From Rhodanobacter sp. A1T4 (GTDB taxonomy: Bacteria; Pseudomonadota; Gammaproteobacteria; Xanthomonadales; Rhodanobacteraceae): a stretch of 64,000 nucleotides of DNA. The DNA is taken from contig NZ_JACHCP010000006.1 of NCBI RefSeq assembly GCF_014207185.1, positions 124,001 to 188,000 on the forward strand, read 5' to 3'. Position 1 is the stretch's first letter. The number at the start of each line of letters is the position of its first letter. The position numbers were made by a program, and so were the translations under genes. Of the stretch, positions 1 through 9,886 are shown one piece after another. The notes under the pieces are model-generated. The model did no database searches. It was not told the origin of the DNA and saw only the letters and a program-made list of their open reading frames with translations.

Positions 1-300
1 TACCCGCCGCCCGATTCAGCACACCCGGGCTTCGCCTGCACCTTGCCCGACCACTACGCGCCCGGTTCCGGCGTGCAACCACTGACACAGTATCCGTCAG
101 CCACCTTCAACGACCTGCAGGTGCATTGGAACGCACCCTGGAAGGCGACCTTCTCGCTAGGTGTCAACAACATCTTCAACCACGTCGGACCGTATATCTA
201 TGGCGGCGGTTTCAATGGCGGTACCGACAGTTATTTCGATTACAGCGCCTCGTATGACATCGGTCGCTATGTCTACATGCAGTACCAGCAGAAGTTCTGA
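1..300 (+). CDS. TonB-dependent receptor, C-terminal end (partial)
   Basis: The reading frame is open from base 1, so only the last 99 residues are in the window. The fragment has alternating aromatic beta-strands (SLGVNNIFNHVGP, then YFDYSASYDIGRYVYMQYQQKF split over the last strands) and ends in Phe, the usual C-terminal signal of an outer-membrane barrel. The phrase GVNNIFN is typical of the penultimate strands of TonB-dependent receptors. It lies just before two galactosidase genes, so it probably imports the oligosaccharide they digest. Family call is from motif reading; the substrate is inferred from neighbours. Confidence 0.8.
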   Translation, partial: YPPPDSAHPGFACTLPDHYAPGSGVQPLTQYPSATFNDLQVHWNAPWKATFSLGVNNIFNHVGPYIYGGGFNGGTDSYFDYSASYDIGRYVYMQYQQKF

Positions 301-392
301 CGCTCGAGAGTGGTGGAGCCCCATCGGATTCGATGCCGATCGGAGGTTCAGTGCGCAGACATTTGATGATTAATCGCAACGAAGGAACAGAC

Positions 393-2462
393 ATGTCTTA
401 TGAGTGTTTCAACAAGCCGGGATTGACTGGCTTCCCCAACGATCGTATTCAGCGCCGGTCGCTGCTTGCTGCTGGTGTACTGAGTGCGCTGTTTGCTTGC
501 AGTGCATTGGCCGGTATCGACGGTGCGGGCATCGCCCGGCCTGGCGCGCCATCGTTCGTGGATCAGGCGGGGCAGGAAAGTTTTGGCAATGCCGCGATCG
601 GTGCCCGCTGGAAGGTCGCCGACAGCCACATGACGGATATGACCATCGTCAGTCACGACGGCAGTCAGCTGCTGACGATCAAAACTCCCTTCGCGTTGAG
701 TCTTGCGGATGGGCAAACCATCAGCGCCAGCGACATGCGCCTGCAGACATCACCGAGTGAACAGGCGTTGCCAGTGAATGCCAAGGCATCACGCTTGGCC
801 GAGCGTCTGCAGGGGCAGGGCGTCAGCAGCACTTTTATCGATGCGCAGGGTCGCTTCCGCGTCGACCTGCAGCTGGTGCAGCGCGAGGGTTCGGCCTATC
901 TGCGCGAAGTGGTGACGATTACCGCGCTCAAGCAGGACGAACCCATCACCAGCGTATCGCTGCTGCCAGCCGAGGCGGCGAGTGCCGAGGTCGATGGCAC
1001 GGTGAAAGGTTCGCCGGTGATTGCCGGTCAAGTCTATCTGGGCTTTGAAAGTCCGCTCTCCGATAGCGAAGTACGCGGAAAACATGTGACGCTGACCATG
1101 GCCCGTAGCCTGCCACTGCGCCAAGGTCAGTCGATTACCTATTCGGCGGTGGTCGGGGTGGTGCGTGAAGGTCAGCTGCGACGCGATTTCGCCAGCTACG
1201 TCGAGCGTGAGCGGGCGCATCCGTATCGTCCCTTTCTGCATTACAACTCGTGGTACGACATTGGCTATTTCACGCCGTACACCGAGGCGCAGGCGCTGGA
1301 TCGCATCAACACCTTCGGCGAGGAGCTGAGCGTAAAACGTGGCGTGAAACTCGATTCGTTCCTGTTCGACGATGGCTGGGACGACCGCAGCGGTAGCTGG
1401 AATTTCAGCAAGGATTTTCCGCGCGGTTTCGCACCGCTACGTGATGCCGCGGCGAAGTACGATGCCGCGCCAGGCATGTGGCTGTCGCCGTGGGGTGGTT
1501 ACGGTCCGCCCGAGAAGGAGCGGGTGAAGAACGGCACGGCGACCGGTTACGAAATCATCAATGGTGGTCTGGCGCTGTCCGGACCGAAGTACTACCAGCG
1601 CTTCCACGACGTGGTGATGAAACTGCTGGATACCGACGGCATCAACCAGTTCAAGTTCGACGGCACCGGCAATGCCGAAAGTGTGTTTCCGGGCAGTCGC
1701 TTCGACAGCGATTTCGCGGCGGCCATCGCCTTGATCGATGACATTCGCGCCGACAAGCCGAATACTTTCATCAATCTCACCACCGGTACCTGGGCGTCGC
1801 CGTTCTGGCTGCATTACGCCGATTCGATCTGGCGCGGCGGTGAGGATGACTGGCACGCCGGCGTGGGTACCGAGCGCGAGCAGTGGATCACTTATCGCGA
1901 TCAGCAGACCTACGAGAACATCGTGGTCCAGGGGCCGCTGTATCCGATCAACTCGCTGATGCTCCACGGCATCATCTACGCGCAGAAGAATTCGCGGCTG
2001 AATACCGACCCTGGCCACGACTTCGCCAACGAGGTGCACTCGTACTTCGCTACCGGCACGCAACTGCAGGAGATGTACATCACGCCGTCGCTGCTGACCG
2101 CAGCGGATTGGGACGTGCTGGCCGAGAGTGCGCGCTGGTCGCGCGCGAATGCCGAAGTATTGCGCGATACGCACTGGATTGGCGGCGACCCCGGACGTCT
2201 GGACGTCTATGGGTGGGCCGCGTGGTCGCCGGTCAAGTCGATCATCACCCTGCGCAATCCGAGCGATCACGCACAACTGGCGGTGATCGATCTGCAGCGC
2301 CAGCTGGAGCTTCCCGCCGGTGCAGTTCGTCGTTTCCATGCATGCAGCCCGTGGAAGAGCGATGCCGGAAAACCCGCATTGAAGCTGGACGCGGATCATC
2401 CGGATTCGATCACGCTGGCGCCGTTCGAGGTGTTGACGCTGGAGTTGACGGCTGAGTCTTGA
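393..2462 (+). CDS. GH36-like alpha-galactosidase, exported
   Basis: Predicted glycoside hydrolase of the alpha-galactosidase clan (GH27/GH36 type), 689 residues. The start at 393 follows AAGGAA at good spacing; an in-frame start at 333 has no such site. The N-terminus carries twin arginines before a hydrophobic run (RRSLLAAGVLSALF) and an ALA cleavage-like site, so export by Tat or Sec is likely. A beta-sandwich region covers about residues 60-270. The barrel starts near residue 274 (LHYNSWYDIGYF) and has FLFDDGWDD and the FKFDGTG strand, whose Asp423 is the likely nucleophile; GGEDDW may carry the acid/base Asp. Similar xanthomonad proteins are often loosely named enterotoxin. A GH35 gene follows 117 bp downstream, suggesting joint removal of galactose from plant polysaccharide. 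Exact subfamily is uncertain. Confidence 0.72.
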   Translation: MSYECFNKPGLTGFPNDRIQRRSLLAAGVLSALFACSALAGIDGAGIARPGAPSFVDQAGQESFGNAAIGARWKVADSHMTDMTIVSHDGSQLLTIKTPFALSLADGQTISASDMRLQTSPSEQALPVNAKASRLAERLQGQGVSSTFIDAQGRFRVDLQLVQREGSAYLREVVTITALKQDEPITSVSLLPAEAASAEVDGTVKGSPVIAGQVYLGFESPLSDSEVRGKHVTLTMARSLPLRQGQSITYSAVVGVVREGQLRRDFASYVERERAHPYRPFLHYNSWYDIGYFTPYTEAQALDRINTFGEELSVKRGVKLDSFLFDDGWDDRSGSWNFSKDFPRGFAPLRDAAAKYDAAPGMWLSPWGGYGPPEKERVKNGTATGYEIINGGLALSGPKYYQRFHDVVMKLLDTDGINQFKFDGTGNAESVFPGSRFDSDFAAAIALIDDIRADKPNTFINLTTGTWASPFWLHYADSIWRGGEDDWHAGVGTEREQWITYRDQQTYENIVVQGPLYPINSLMLHGIIYAQKNSRLNTDPGHDFANEVHSYFATGTQLQEMYITPSLLTAADWDVLAESARWSRANAEVLRDTHWIGGDPGRLDVYGWAAWSPVKSIITLRNPSDHAQLAVIDLQRQLELPAGAVRRFHACSPWKSDAGKPALKLDADHPDSITLAPFEVLTLELTAES

Positions 2463-2579
2463 GGGCGTCGGTTTGGCGATGAAGTTCAATCACGTCGTTC
2501 GGCCCTGCGTTCAGGATGAACGACGTGGAAGTATTGCCATTGGTACACCAACGATCGGGTATGGCCATCCAAAGGAGCC

Positions 2580-4448
2580 ATGATGCAACGACGGGACTTT
2601 CTTCGATTGACCGCACTCACGCCGCTCGCTGCCTTGAGCTGGCGTGTCGGTGCCCGGTCGCACCTGGCAGCAAGGCCAGTCGAATGCGCGCCGAACGGCC
2701 GTCCGCATCGCTTCGAACTCGGCAAGCAGGCGTTTCTGCTCGACGGCAAGCCGTTTCAAATTCGCAGCGGCGAGATGCATCCGATCCGCATCCCGGTCGA
2801 GTACTGGCGGCATCGCATTCGGATGGCACGGGCGATGGGGCTCAACACCATCTCGCTGTATGTGATGTGGAATGCGCTGGAATCCGAGCCTGGCGTATTC
2901 GATCTCACCAGCGACAATCGCGACTTTGTGCGCTTCATCAAACTGTGTGCGGAAGAGGGCATGTGGGTGTATCTGCGTCCCGGCCCTTACTGCTGTGCCG
3001 AGTGGGATTACGGTGGGCTGCCGCCTTACCTGCTGCGCAATCCGTCCATCCGCATACGCGACAAAGATGATGCTGACTACATGCGGGCAGTCACCCGTTA
3101 CTTCGATGCCATTGCACCGCTGATCGTGCCGTTGATGGCCGCGAACGGTGGGCCGATCCTGATGCTGCAGGTGGAGAACGAATACGCTTCGTTCGGCAAG
3201 GATCTGGGTTATCTCGAGCTATTGCGATCGATGTGGCAGGCACGCGGAATCGACGGCCCCTTTTCGATTTCGGACGGACTGGGACAGGTTCGCGAGGCCG
3301 GTACTTATCTTGAAGGCGCGGCACTCGGCCTCGATGGCGATACCGATTTCAAGGCCGGGCAGGCGATTGCCGGCGATGCGCCAGTGTGGGTGGGCGAGGG
3401 CTATCCCGGTTGGCTGACGCACTGGGGCGAGCCGGACTTCCAGACGGCCGATTACACCGCAACGCTGCAACAACTGCTCGATGCGGGGCGTTCGTTCAAT
3501 CTGTACGTGGTCCACGGCGGTACCAATTTCGGCTTCGGTGCAGGCGCCAATGCCAGCGGTGATGGCAGCAAGTTCGAGCCGGTGATCACCAGTTATGACT
3601 ACGGCGCACCGATCGATGAGCGCGGTACTCCTACCAGTGCGTACCACCGTTTTCGCGATGCGATAGGGAAGTCCGTTGCCTACCCGCTGCCCGCGATACC
3701 CGTGTCGCCGAACATGGCGAAATGGCCAGCCATAACGCCGCGTCCCTGGGCCTCGCTATGGGACAACCTGCCAGCAGCCAAAGCCGTGGATCACCCATTG
3801 CCGAACGAGCTGTTGTTCGCGCAGGACCATGGCATGGTGCTGTATCGAAAATCGTTACCGGCAGGTCACCTGCTGGAGGTCAATGGCGTGCATGACTACG
3901 CCACCGTGTTCGCCGACGGACGCTATCTCGACGCGATATCCCGTGTGGACAAACCAGGGTTGCCGACGAAGACGCATATCGCGCTGCCGCCTTCGGCATC
4001 CGCGACCGGATGCGCGCTGGATATTCTGGTCGACAGTTTCGGGCACGTCGGCTATGGCCACGACACCACCGATCGCAAGGGGCTGACGGGATCGGTGACG
4101 CTGGATCAGCAGGTGCTGAACACGTGGAACGCTTACAGCATTCCGCTGGATGCCACCTACATGCGCGAGCTCAAGCCGTCGCGTTCGTTCGATCGGCCGG
4201 GCATCTTTTTCCGCGCCGCCCTGCATCTCGACGAGGCGCAGGACAGTTACATCGACATGAGCGCGTGGAACAAGGGTTATCTGTGGGTCAACGGCCATCT
4301 GCTCGGCCGCTATTGGCATATCGGTCCGCAGCAGCGGCTGTATTGCCCCGCTTCGTGGTTTCGCCGTGGCGACAACGAGGTGCTGGTGCTCGACCTGCAT
4401 CGCACCGAGGCCGCGCCGATTCGCGGTGTCGATGCGCTGCAGGGATAA
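2580..4448 (+). CDS. GH35 beta-galactosidase, Tat-exported
   Basis: Family 35 beta-galactosidase, 622 residues, removing terminal beta-galactose from oligosaccharides. The start is a double ATG (2580/2583) after AAAGGAG. The N-terminus MQRRDFLRLTALTPLAAL is a clear twin-arginine signal. Family motifs are GGPILMLQVENEYASFG with acid/base Glu201 and VGEGYPGWLTHWGE with likely nucleophile Glu273; the second has GEGYPGW where many members have TEFWTGW. YLRPGPYCCAEWDYGGLP is the standard early barrel motif. C-terminal beta domains (about 400-620) end with YLWVNGHLLGRYW, normal for the family. It lies between an alpha-galactosidase and a lectin-bearing protein on the same strand, so the set probably works on one galactose-rich glycan. 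Confidence 0.9.
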   Translation: MMQRRDFLRLTALTPLAALSWRVGARSHLAARPVECAPNGRPHRFELGKQAFLLDGKPFQIRSGEMHPIRIPVEYWRHRIRMARAMGLNTISLYVMWNALESEPGVFDLTSDNRDFVRFIKLCAEEGMWVYLRPGPYCCAEWDYGGLPPYLLRNPSIRIRDKDDADYMRAVTRYFDAIAPLIVPLMAANGGPILMLQVENEYASFGKDLGYLELLRSMWQARGIDGPFSISDGLGQVREAGTYLEGAALGLDGDTDFKAGQAIAGDAPVWVGEGYPGWLTHWGEPDFQTADYTATLQQLLDAGRSFNLYVVHGGTNFGFGAGANASGDGSKFEPVITSYDYGAPIDERGTPTSAYHRFRDAIGKSVAYPLPAIPVSPNMAKWPAITPRPWASLWDNLPAAKAVDHPLPNELLFAQDHGMVLYRKSLPAGHLLEVNGVHDYATVFADGRYLDAISRVDKPGLPTKTHIALPPSASATGCALDILVDSFGHVGYGHDTTDRKGLTGSVTLDQQVLNTWNAYSIPLDATYMRELKPSRSFDRPGIFFRAALHLDEAQDSYIDMSAWNKGYLWVNGHLLGRYWHIGPQQRLYCPASWFRRGDNEVLVLDLHRTEAAPIRGVDALQG

Positions 4449-4584
4449 GGCAACGGTGATTTTTCGCTGCAGACGGGGAAAGGCAGGAGAGCTGACGCGT
4501 TGTCGGTGAGCTTTCGAAAAGCCCCGTAAGCATGGTTCAACCGTACCGCATGCTGTCGAATGTGGTCGAATCAGTCTGGAGTCA

Positions 4585-5706
4585 ATGATGAGTAAGACGC
4601 TGTGTCTGTGCAGCCTGCTGTTGCTGTTGATGCTGTCGGTCACCGCGCATGCGGGGGATACGCCGGGGACCTATACCAACTATCAATTCGATCCTGCGGT
4701 GACTGCGCTCAACTCGGTCGACTTCGGCATCACCGTGAAGGCCGATCCCGGCTATCGCGCGAATGTGTTCTGGAGCAACCAGTTCAGCCTGGTTGGCACC
4801 CGCTCTGGCGGTTACACCGGCATGCAGAGCAATGGCGGCAGCGATCGCATGTTTCTGTTTTCGATCTGGGACGCGACCGAAGCCAGGCCGGGGAGCAAGG
4901 GAAGTGCCTGTGTGAACTTCGGTGGCGAAGGCGTGGGCAAGAGCTGCCGGATGGCGCACGAGTGGCAACAAGGACATACCTATCGTTTCCACGTCGCTTA
5001 CGAGGGCGACCAATGGCTCGGCGTGACAGTCACCGATCTGACCACCCACGGCTCGTTCAAACTAGGCAGCATCCGCACCGCGTCAAACAGCATCTCGCCG
5101 GCCGGCATGGTCAACTGGACTGAATATTTCGAATGGAGCTCGGCGGATTCCGATTGCTTCAATCAACCCTATGCCAGCGCCGAGTTTGATTTGCCGGTTG
5201 GCAATGCGGGCAGCGCGTTGGCAAGCATTTCAAAAACCAGCCTCAGCAAGACATGCACGGCCTATAGCGAGATCAACAAGAATCCCGCTGGAAGCCTGCA
5301 ACGCAACGCCATCGGCAATTCATCGCGCGGCGCCATCGTCGGTGAGGGCGACCGTTGTGTCGATGCGCAAGGTGGCGAGAAGAACGGGGTGCCGGCGATC
5401 AGCTACAACTGCAGCGGCGGGGCCAATCAGGCATGGGTATTCGCGGTCGATCATACGCTGCGCCTGCAGGACAATAATTTGTGCCTGGATGTCGCAAGCG
5501 GCAGTGGCACCACAGCCGGCACGCCGGTGATCGTCGACAGCTGCAGTGGCAATCGTCAGCAGCAGTGGAGCAGGGTGGGCACACAGCTCAGCAATGACAT
5601 GTCGGGTCTCTGCCTGACATCCTCGGCCGCGGGCGAGCCGCTGACCACGGAAAAATGCAAAGTCGCCGCAAACCAGAGCTGGCGATTGCCGCCGTCCCAA
5701 TACTGA
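4585..5706 (+). CDS. Secreted DUF3472 protein with ricin-type lectin domain
   Basis: 373 residues. Residues 1-23 form a Sec signal peptide (hydrophobic run, then TAHAG). Residues about 25-190 match the DUF3472 pattern: GTYTNYQF, VFWSNQFSLVG and GGYTGMQ, with paired cysteines. Residues about 240-373 are a beta-trefoil with three Q-x-W repeats (NQAWVF, QQQWSRV, NQSWRL), the signature of ricin-B carbohydrate-binding modules. The protein is therefore likely periplasmic or extracellular and binds sugar, probably galactose-containing glycan given the neighbouring GH36-like and GH35 genes. No catalytic role is established for DUF3472. The start uses the first of two adjacent ATGs. Confidence 0.8.
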   Translation: MMSKTLCLCSLLLLLMLSVTAHAGDTPGTYTNYQFDPAVTALNSVDFGITVKADPGYRANVFWSNQFSLVGTRSGGYTGMQSNGGSDRMFLFSIWDATEARPGSKGSACVNFGGEGVGKSCRMAHEWQQGHTYRFHVAYEGDQWLGVTVTDLTTHGSFKLGSIRTASNSISPAGMVNWTEYFEWSSADSDCFNQPYASAEFDLPVGNAGSALASISKTSLSKTCTAYSEINKNPAGSLQRNAIGNSSRGAIVGEGDRCVDAQGGEKNGVPAISYNCSGGANQAWVFAVDHTLRLQDNNLCLDVASGSGTTAGTPVIVDSCSGNRQQQWSRVGTQLSNDMSGLCLTSSAAGEPLTTEKCKVAANQSWRLPPSQY

Positions 5707-5864
5707 GCGACGAGTGGAGGTTGAGGTTGATGGTGCAGGAACTGAGGTATGACGCTGTGCTCGACGCGACAGCTCGATTACAACCATTACACCGGCCAGT
5801 TCGAGCATTTCGGCATGTGCATGCCGATCTCTGCAGTCGATGGCGAGATCAGTGCATGAGGCGA

Positions 5865-6506
5865 TCACAGCAGGCGCTGGGTGATCGCCTTCAGCACGGC
5901 ATGCGTGCGATCACGGCAGTCGAGTTTCACCAGCAGATCGGACATGTAGTTCTTTACCGTGCCTTCGGAAAGATGCAGGCTGCGCCCGATTTCCTTGTTG
6001 GAATAACCGCCGGCGACCAGCCGCAGAATGCTGGCCTCGCGCTCGGTCAGGCGTAGTCGTTCGTTATTGCTATCGCTGCTTGACCAGCGCGCACGTATTG
6101 CACCCAGGCTCACTGGCTGAAGCAAGATCTCGCCCGCCGCCACGCGGCGGATCGCCAGGCACAGTTCTTCCGGTGAGGCATCCTTGAGCAGAAAGCCCTG
6201 CGCACCGGCATCGACTGCGCGCAACATCAGCTCGCTGTCGTCGAAGGTGGTGAGCAGGATCACCGGGGTGGCGTCGCCGCGTTCGCGCAGAGCCTGCACC
6301 AGGGCAAAGCCATCCATGCCGGGCATGCGGATGTCGCTCAACACCACGTCGACCGGCCGTTGCGCCAGCCCGCTCAGCAGCGCCTCGCCGTCGCTCGCTT
6401 CCAACGCGATCTGCAAGCCCTGGTCGGCAAGCAGCGCCGACAGCCCTTTCAACACCAGCGCCTGGTCGTCGACCAGGGCGATGCGGATGGCGTCGGTCGA
6501 TGTCAT
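5865..6506 (-). CDS. NarL/FixJ-family response regulator
   Basis: 213-residue two-component regulator. The N-terminal receiver (residues 1-120) has the acidic pair VDD and phosphoacceptor segment VVLSDIRMPGMDG. The C-terminal LuxR-type helix-turn-helix has LTEREASILRLVAGGYSNKEIGR, SEGTVKNYM and LVKLDCRDR. Its start codon overlaps the stop of the kinase gene by 4 bp, so the two are translationally coupled partners. The pair resembles DesK/DesR-type systems, which often sense membrane state and control a neighbouring transporter; target and signal cannot be read from the sequence. Confidence 0.93.
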   Translation of the reverse strand: MTSTDAIRIALVDDQALVLKGLSALLADQGLQIALEASDGEALLSGLAQRPVDVVLSDIRMPGMDGFALVQALRERGDATPVILLTTFDDSELMLRAVDAGAQGFLLKDASPEELCLAIRRVAAGEILLQPVSLGAIRARWSSSDSNNERLRLTEREASILRLVAGGYSNKEIGRSLHLSEGTVKNYMSDLLVKLDCRDRTHAVLKAITQRLL

Positions 6507-7666
6507 GGCTGCTCTGCCGGCAGTCGCGCGATCAATTCGACACCGCGCTCGGCATTGGCTGCCACTCGCAAATCGCCGCCCAATGCTTCGAGCCGTTCTC
6601 GCATGCCGGTCAATCCGTTGCCGGCCACCAGGGTCGGCTGGCTCGAACCATCATCGCGAATACGCAGCTGAATGCGCCCATCGGTACGCTGGCAGTGCAG
6701 GCTGATCAACCGCGGCTGGCCGTGCTTGAGCGCGTTGGTGATCGATTCCTGCGCGCAGCGCAATAGGGTTTCCGCCGCCTGCATTGAGGGTGGGCGTGCA
6801 TCCTCGTCGACCTGCAAGGTAAAACGCGGACCAGGAATCGGCCGGATCAACGCTTCCAGCGCGGCGCGTAATTCGATGCCGTCGTGTCGCCGCAACTGGC
6901 TGACCACGGCGCGGATATCGTCGAGCAGCTCATGCGCCAGCAGGGTCGCGGTGCTTATTTCGGCCCGTTCGCGCAAGGCCGGATCGCGCGCCAGCAAGGC
7001 CAGGTTGAGCTTGAGCGCAGTCAGCTTGTGACCGGCTACATCATGCAGTTCGCGCGACAGTTTCAGGCGTTCCTCGTTGCGCGTGCCTTCGTCGAGCAGG
7101 GCCTGTGTGGCCAGCAGTTGGGCATTGAGCTGGGCCAGTTCGTCGCGGCTGTGCTCGGCATCGGACTGGTAATGCGCGGTCAGCGCGGCGAAAGCCTGAA
7201 ACGCCAGCAGCGGCAGCAGTTCGAGTGCCACGCTGCCGAGGTGCGCGTCCAGCAGCCACCACTGATATAGCAGAACCAGATTGAGTGCCAGCATGATTGC
7301 CATGGTGCGCATCGCCGGCATCAGCAGTGCCAGCTGCGCCGCGACCACGATCAACAACACGCCGGTCCAGCCATCGCGCAGCATGAAACCGGCCAGCAGC
7401 GCCGCGGTAGCCTGCAGCAGTATCAGCACCAGCGAGCGGCGCAGCGAAGGTGCTCGCTGGCTCAAGGTATGCGCGACGAAGAGGACAAGCATCGCGAGCA
7501 GGCTGAGAGAGCCGATCCAGAAACGCACATCGCCGGCGACGAGCCGTTCCGGCGATATCGAACGCAATGCGATCGCCAGCCAGGTGACATATGCAGCCAG
7601 ACTCAGCGGCCCCAGCACCGACGTGCGCCGATGACGATTGCGGGATAGTGATGCGGATAGCGGCAT
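6503..7666 (-). CDS. DesK-like sensor histidine kinase
   Basis: 387 residues from the ATG at 7666 (MPLSASLSRNRHRR); the longer frame to 7789 adds a charged stretch that does not look coding. Residues about 20-170 contain five or six membrane segments. A short coiled coil leads to a HisKA_3 dimerisation helix with the H-box RLKLSRELHDVAGHKLT and then a HATPase_c domain (IRDDGSSQ, GNGLTGMRERLEALGG). This is the usual layout of kinases paired with NarL-type regulators, and its stop overlaps the regulator start by 4 bp. The first membrane segments may sense the signal directly, as no periplasmic domain is visible. Confidence 0.9.
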   Translation of the reverse strand: MPLSASLSRNRHRRTSVLGPLSLAAYVTWLAIALRSISPERLVAGDVRFWIGSLSLLAMLVLFVAHTLSQRAPSLRRSLVLILLQATAALLAGFMLRDGWTGVLLIVVAAQLALLMPAMRTMAIMLALNLVLLYQWWLLDAHLGSVALELLPLLAFQAFAALTAHYQSDAEHSRDELAQLNAQLLATQALLDEGTRNEERLKLSRELHDVAGHKLTALKLNLALLARDPALRERAEISTATLLAHELLDDIRAVVSQLRRHDGIELRAALEALIRPIPGPRFTLQVDEDARPPSMQAAETLLRCAQESITNALKHGQPRLISLHCQRTDGRIQLRIRDDGSSQPTLVAGNGLTGMRERLEALGGDLRVAANAERGVELIARLPAEQP

Positions 7667-7815
7667 GCTTCGAGTATAGGCATGCCGGGGCGCTGTACGG
7701 CACGGCCTGGTGCAAGTGGTGACTTTTCTCACCCCTGCACGGTGACCATCCGCACCTGCCGGGTTTTCGGGGGATCGCGAAGAATGCATGCATCGATTCG
7801 ACGGGGAGAGTCACG

Positions 7816-8514
7816 ATGGATGCATATCGCATATTGGTCATGGCACATGCCTGTCTGGGCACGGTGGCCCTGGTGAGTTTCTGGACAGCCGCGCTCAGCC
7901 GCAAGGGTTCGCCCAGGCACAAGTCGGCAGGGCGCATCTACGTGAAAAGCATGCTCGGCATTATCGCCACCGCGCTGCCGATCGCTGCGGTGGCTTTCAT
8001 GCGTGGCCATACCGGCACCGGCATTTTCCTGGCCTATCTGGTGGTGATTACCGCGACCGCGTTGTGGCTGGGCTGGCGGGCGGTCCGTCGCAAGAGCGAT
8101 CAGGCGGGCTTTCGCGATCGCACCTATCTGGCCGTGGCGCTGGCCAACCTGATCAGTGCGGCGATCGTATTCACCATCGGTCTGCGCACGGGCACTGCCG
8201 TGCTGATGGGATTCGCCGCAATCAGCGCGTACGGCGGCGTAACCATGCTGCGGCGACGCAGGCATCCGCTGAACAGTCCTCGCTGGTGGCTGCGCGAGCA
8301 TTTCGCGGCGATGCTGGCCTGCGGTGTGGCGACGCATATCGCCTTCCTGTCGATCGGTCTCACTCGGCTTTTGCAGAGCGCAGGCATCGAGCCGGGCGGA
8401 ATACTGGATCTGCTCAGCTGGTTCGGGCCGGTGCTGGCGGCCCTGGTGGCTGGCGTGCGACTCAACCGCAAGTATTTTCCGCGCAAGGCTGCCGACGCGC
8501 TGGCGCTGGACTAG
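7816..8514 (+). CDS. Uncharacterised multi-pass membrane protein
   Basis: 232 residues with about six hydrophobic helices, including GTVALVSFWTAALS, SMLGIIATALPIAAVAF, GTGIFLAYLVVITATALWLG and AALVAGVRLNRKYF. The first segment MDAYRILVMAHACLGTVAL and the KGSPRHKSAGRIYV loop recall DUF2306-like proteins, but the match is weak. The start at 7816 follows GGGGAGAG. It is transcribed away from the histidine kinase, with 149 bp between them that must hold both promoters, so it could be controlled by that two-component system. Function unknown. Confidence 0.75.
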   Translation: MDAYRILVMAHACLGTVALVSFWTAALSRKGSPRHKSAGRIYVKSMLGIIATALPIAAVAFMRGHTGTGIFLAYLVVITATALWLGWRAVRRKSDQAGFRDRTYLAVALANLISAAIVFTIGLRTGTAVLMGFAAISAYGGVTMLRRRRHPLNSPRWWLREHFAAMLACGVATHIAFLSIGLTRLLQSAGIEPGGILDLLSWFGPVLAALVAGVRLNRKYFPRKAADALALD

Positions 8515-8632
8515 CCGGCAACGCTATGGTGTCGCGGTGGGCTCGGGCAGCCGGATGACGCAAGTTCTCCGGCTGTTCGGCATGCAGCATCAGTTGCGCG
8601 TGGCTGATACGGTATTCGACCAGACTTTGCGA

Positions 8633-9790
8633 TCAGGCCTTGCCGTGAAACAGCTCGCGACCGATCAGCATGCGGCGGATTTCGTTGGTGCCGGCGCCGA
8701 TCTCGTACAGCTTGGCGTCGCGCAGCAATCGGCCGGCCGGGTAGTCGTTGATGTAACCGTTGCCGCCGAGTGCCTGGATGGCTTCCAGCGCGACCTGCAC
8801 GGCATTCTTCGACGCGTTGAGCAGGCATGCGGCCGGATCGATGCGCGACTTCACGCCGCCATCGAACTGCTGCGCCACCATGTACGCGAAGCCGCGCGAA
8901 CTCTGCAGCGCGGTATACATGTCGGCGATCTTGGCCTGCATCACGCCGAACGTGCCGATGGGTGCGTTGAATTGCTTGCGCTCGCGCACGTAGGGAATGG
9001 TGAGATCGAGCGCCGCCTGCATGATGCCGAGCGGTCCGCCGGAGAGCACTACGCGCTCGGTATCCAGGCCGCTCATCAACACGCGCACGCCTTCGTTGAC
9101 CTCACCGACGATGTTCTCGGCGGGAATCTCGCAGTCCTCGAACACCAGTTCGCAGGTGTTCGAGCCGCGCATACCGAGCTTGTCGAGCTTCTGCGCGGTG
9201 GTGAAACCTTTCATGCCTTTCTCGATGATGAAGGCGGTCATGCAGCGGCTGCCGGCCGGACGTGGCGCGGTGCGCATATAGACCAGCAGCACATCGGCAT
9301 CCGGGCCGTTGGTGATCCACATCTTGCTGCCATTGGCGACCCACACATCGCCTTTCAGCTCGGCCTTGCAGCTCATCGAACCCACCACGTCCGAACCGGC
9401 ACCCGGCTCGCTCATGGCCAGCGCGCCGACGTATTCGCCGCTGCACATCTTTGGAATGTACTTGCGCCGCTGCGCCTCGTTGCCGTTATGGAAAATATTC
9501 TGTGTCGCGAGATTCGAGTGCGCGCCGTACGAAAGGCCGACCGAACCCGATGCGCGCGAGATCTCCTCCATCGCCACCATGTGCGCCAGAAAGCCCATGC
9601 CGGTACCGCCGTATTCGGTCGGGATGGTCATGCCGAGCAGGCCCATCTCGCCGAGCTTCTGCCACAGGTCGGCGGGAAACAGGTTGTCGCGATCGATGCG
9701 ATCGGCGCGCGGGGCGATTTCCTTTTCGGCGAACGCATGCACGGCTTCGCGCAACAGATCGATGTCTTCTCCAAGCGGAAAGGGACGCAT
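8633..9790 (-). CDS. Isovaleryl-CoA dehydrogenase (acyl-CoA dehydrogenase family)
   Basis: 385-residue FAD enzyme expected to oxidise isovaleryl-CoA to 3-methylcrotonyl-CoA in leucine breakdown, passing electrons to ETF. The start at 9790 is set by AGGAG nine bases upstream. Family signatures are [12 protein letters not shown] and MWITNG (FAD/substrate loops) and [14 protein letters not shown] [16 protein letters not shown] at the C-terminus. The segment [18 protein letters not shown] places the catalytic Glu in the isovaleryl-CoA dehydrogenase position (TERVV) rather than near the C-terminus as in most relatives. [13 protein letters not shown] is also typical of this subfamily. No other leucine-degradation genes are adjacent, but a leucine-type dehydrogenase lies at 26.6 kb. 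Confidence 0.9.
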   Translation of the reverse strand: MRPFPLGEDIDLLREAVHAFAEKEIAPRADRIDRDNLFPADLWQKLGEMGLLGMTIPTEYGGTGMGFLAHMVAMEEISRASGSVGLSYGAHSNLATQNIFHNGNEAQRRKYIPKMCSGEYVGALAMSEPGAGSDVVGSMSCKAELKGDVWVANGSKMWITNGPDADVLLVYMRTAPRPAGSRCMTAFIIEKGMKGFTTAQKLDKLGMRGSNTCELVFEDCEIPAENIVGEVNEGVRVLMSGLDTERVVLSGGPLGIMQAALDLTIPYVRERKQFNAPIGTFGVMQAKIADMYTALQSSRGFAYMVAQQFDGGVKSRIDPAACLLNASKNAVQVALEAIQALGGNGYINDYPAGRLLRDAKLYEIGAGTNEIRRMLIGRELFHGKA

Positions 9791-9886
9791 GCGATAAAGC
9801 TCCTGAGGATTGCCAGCCATAGATAGTAGCGCGACAGCGAACAAACTGCCCTGACCATGTGACAGCAAGGTTGCTTGTCCCCGGGT

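Noticed and set aside
8324..9826. Plus-strand frame of 500 codons
   Set aside because: Shadow of the isovaleryl-CoA dehydrogenase gene; sequence is low-complexity His/Ala/Arg.
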